This document shows, in pieces, positions 14,307-14,440 of a stretch of 14,440 bases of DNA (position 1 is the stretch's first letter; the number at the start of each line of letters is the position of its first letter). Position numbers and translations under genes: made by a program. Source of the DNA: UBA1724 sp016302315 (GTDB taxonomy: Bacteria; Verrucomicrobiota; Lentisphaeria; Oligosphaerales; Oligosphaeraceae); the NCBI GenBank assembly GCA_016302315.1, contig JAEDNW010000052.1, positions 1-14,440 on the forward strand. Direction: 5' to 3'. The notes beneath the pieces were generated by a model. That model ran no database searches and had not been told where the DNA came from. It was given only the letters and a program-made list of their open reading frames with translations.

Positions 14307-14339
14307 CCCCGTGGGTGAAGCGCAGCGCAACCCCCGGGG
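14307..14339. repeat. Inverted repeat CCCCGTGGGT / ACCCCCGGGG with GCGCAGCGC centre
   Basis: Nine of ten arm positions pair (14307-14316 with 14330-14339). The 13-base centre contains GCGCAGCGC. Such GGGT-GAAGCGCAGCGCA-ACCC palindromes look like those found scattered between genes in some bacterial genomes; I infer a genome-wide repeat family here. Confidence 0.5.
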
Positions 14340-14381
14340 GCATTAGGATGCATCCCGGGAACCGGGGGCACGGGGGCATCC

Positions 14382-14440
14382 CCCGTCTGTGGCGCTACAC
14401 CTTCCACCCAGAACCCCGGCAGGGGTGACAGGATCGCTAG
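14382..14440. other. End of window, no gene recognised
   Basis: This short stretch after the repeats has no supported reading frame or RNA. It continues the G/C-rich composition and includes the short pair CCCCGGCAGGGG (14414-14425). Confidence 0.3.

Larger units (their letters stand above)
14208..14381 (+). repeat. Two-copy direct repeat, period about 110-137 bp
   Basis: AGGATGCATCC followed by a GGAAC-type end occurs at 14208-14224 and 14345-14362. The 18-base GGGGGCACGGGGGCATCC occurs exactly at 14253-14270 and 14364-14381. The order of the two motifs is the same in both copies but their distance differs, so these look like two diverged, partly deleted copies of one composite element rather than a simple tandem duplication. 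Confidence 0.7.

Noticed and set aside
14208..14381. Repeats at the right end considered as a CRISPR array
   Set aside because: There are only two copies, with unequal spacing and hairpins between them instead of unique spacers, and no cas gene is in the window.
12071..14407. Open frame of 778 codons on the minus strand opposite the second ABC gene
   Set aside because: It is rich in Gly, His, Glu and Asp with no recognisable domain. It mirrors the codon bias of a clear ABC gene; long antisense frames are expected at this GC content.

Overview
The window looks like a GC-rich Gram-negative bacterial chromosome. A TolC-type outer-membrane channel, a membrane-fusion protein and a secreted LysM protein imply two membranes. 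The lineage cannot be fixed. The DUF4143 ATPase, the scarcity of Shine-Dalgarno sites and the G/C-run-rich intergenic repeats would fit an uncultured PVC-type bacterium (Verrucomicrobiota/Lentisphaerota), but this is a weak guess. No rRNA, tRNA, CRISPR array or transposase was seen.

Layout. (1) 1-1368, + strand: a DUF4143-type AAA ATPase whose 5' end lies at or beyond the window edge. (2) 1425-3913, - strand: a compact housekeeping cluster transcribed leftward, in order a secreted coiled-coil LysM protein, an unrecognised 82-residue protein, the GTPase Era and a ComF-type phosphoribosyltransferase. (3) 4215-5420, + strand: rsmB (16S rRNA m5C methyltransferase), divergent from the LysM gene across a 301-base region that holds one AT-rich palindromic island. 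(4) about 5530-6560, - strand: a lower-GC island with an AbiE type IV toxin-antitoxin locus. The antitoxin AbiEi is intact. The toxin AbiEii keeps only its two ends around an in-frame stop, and its nucleotidyltransferase core is gone. (5) 6918-14149, + strand: a five-gene export operon of TolC-like outer-membrane protein, cysteine-rich zinc-ribbon/TRASH-like protein, HlyD-like fusion protein, and two ABC half-transporters. (6) 14150-14440: a gene-free tail packed with G/C-rich inverted and direct repeats.

How the genes work together. The operon in (5) encodes every layer of a tripartite exporter: inner-membrane ABC pump, periplasmic adaptor and outer-membrane channel. The two ABC proteins carry complementary motif changes (LSVGQ in the first; Asp for the catalytic Glu and Gln for the H-loop His in the second), as expected of a heterodimer with one active and one degenerate ATP site. 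Neither has a C39 peptidase domain and no precursor peptide is visible. The most unusual member is the 271-residue protein with 15 cysteines between the channel and adaptor genes, which I cannot match to a described exporter component. This operon is the best candidate in the window for an undescribed system. The Era/ComF/LysM cluster and RsmB are ordinary core functions.
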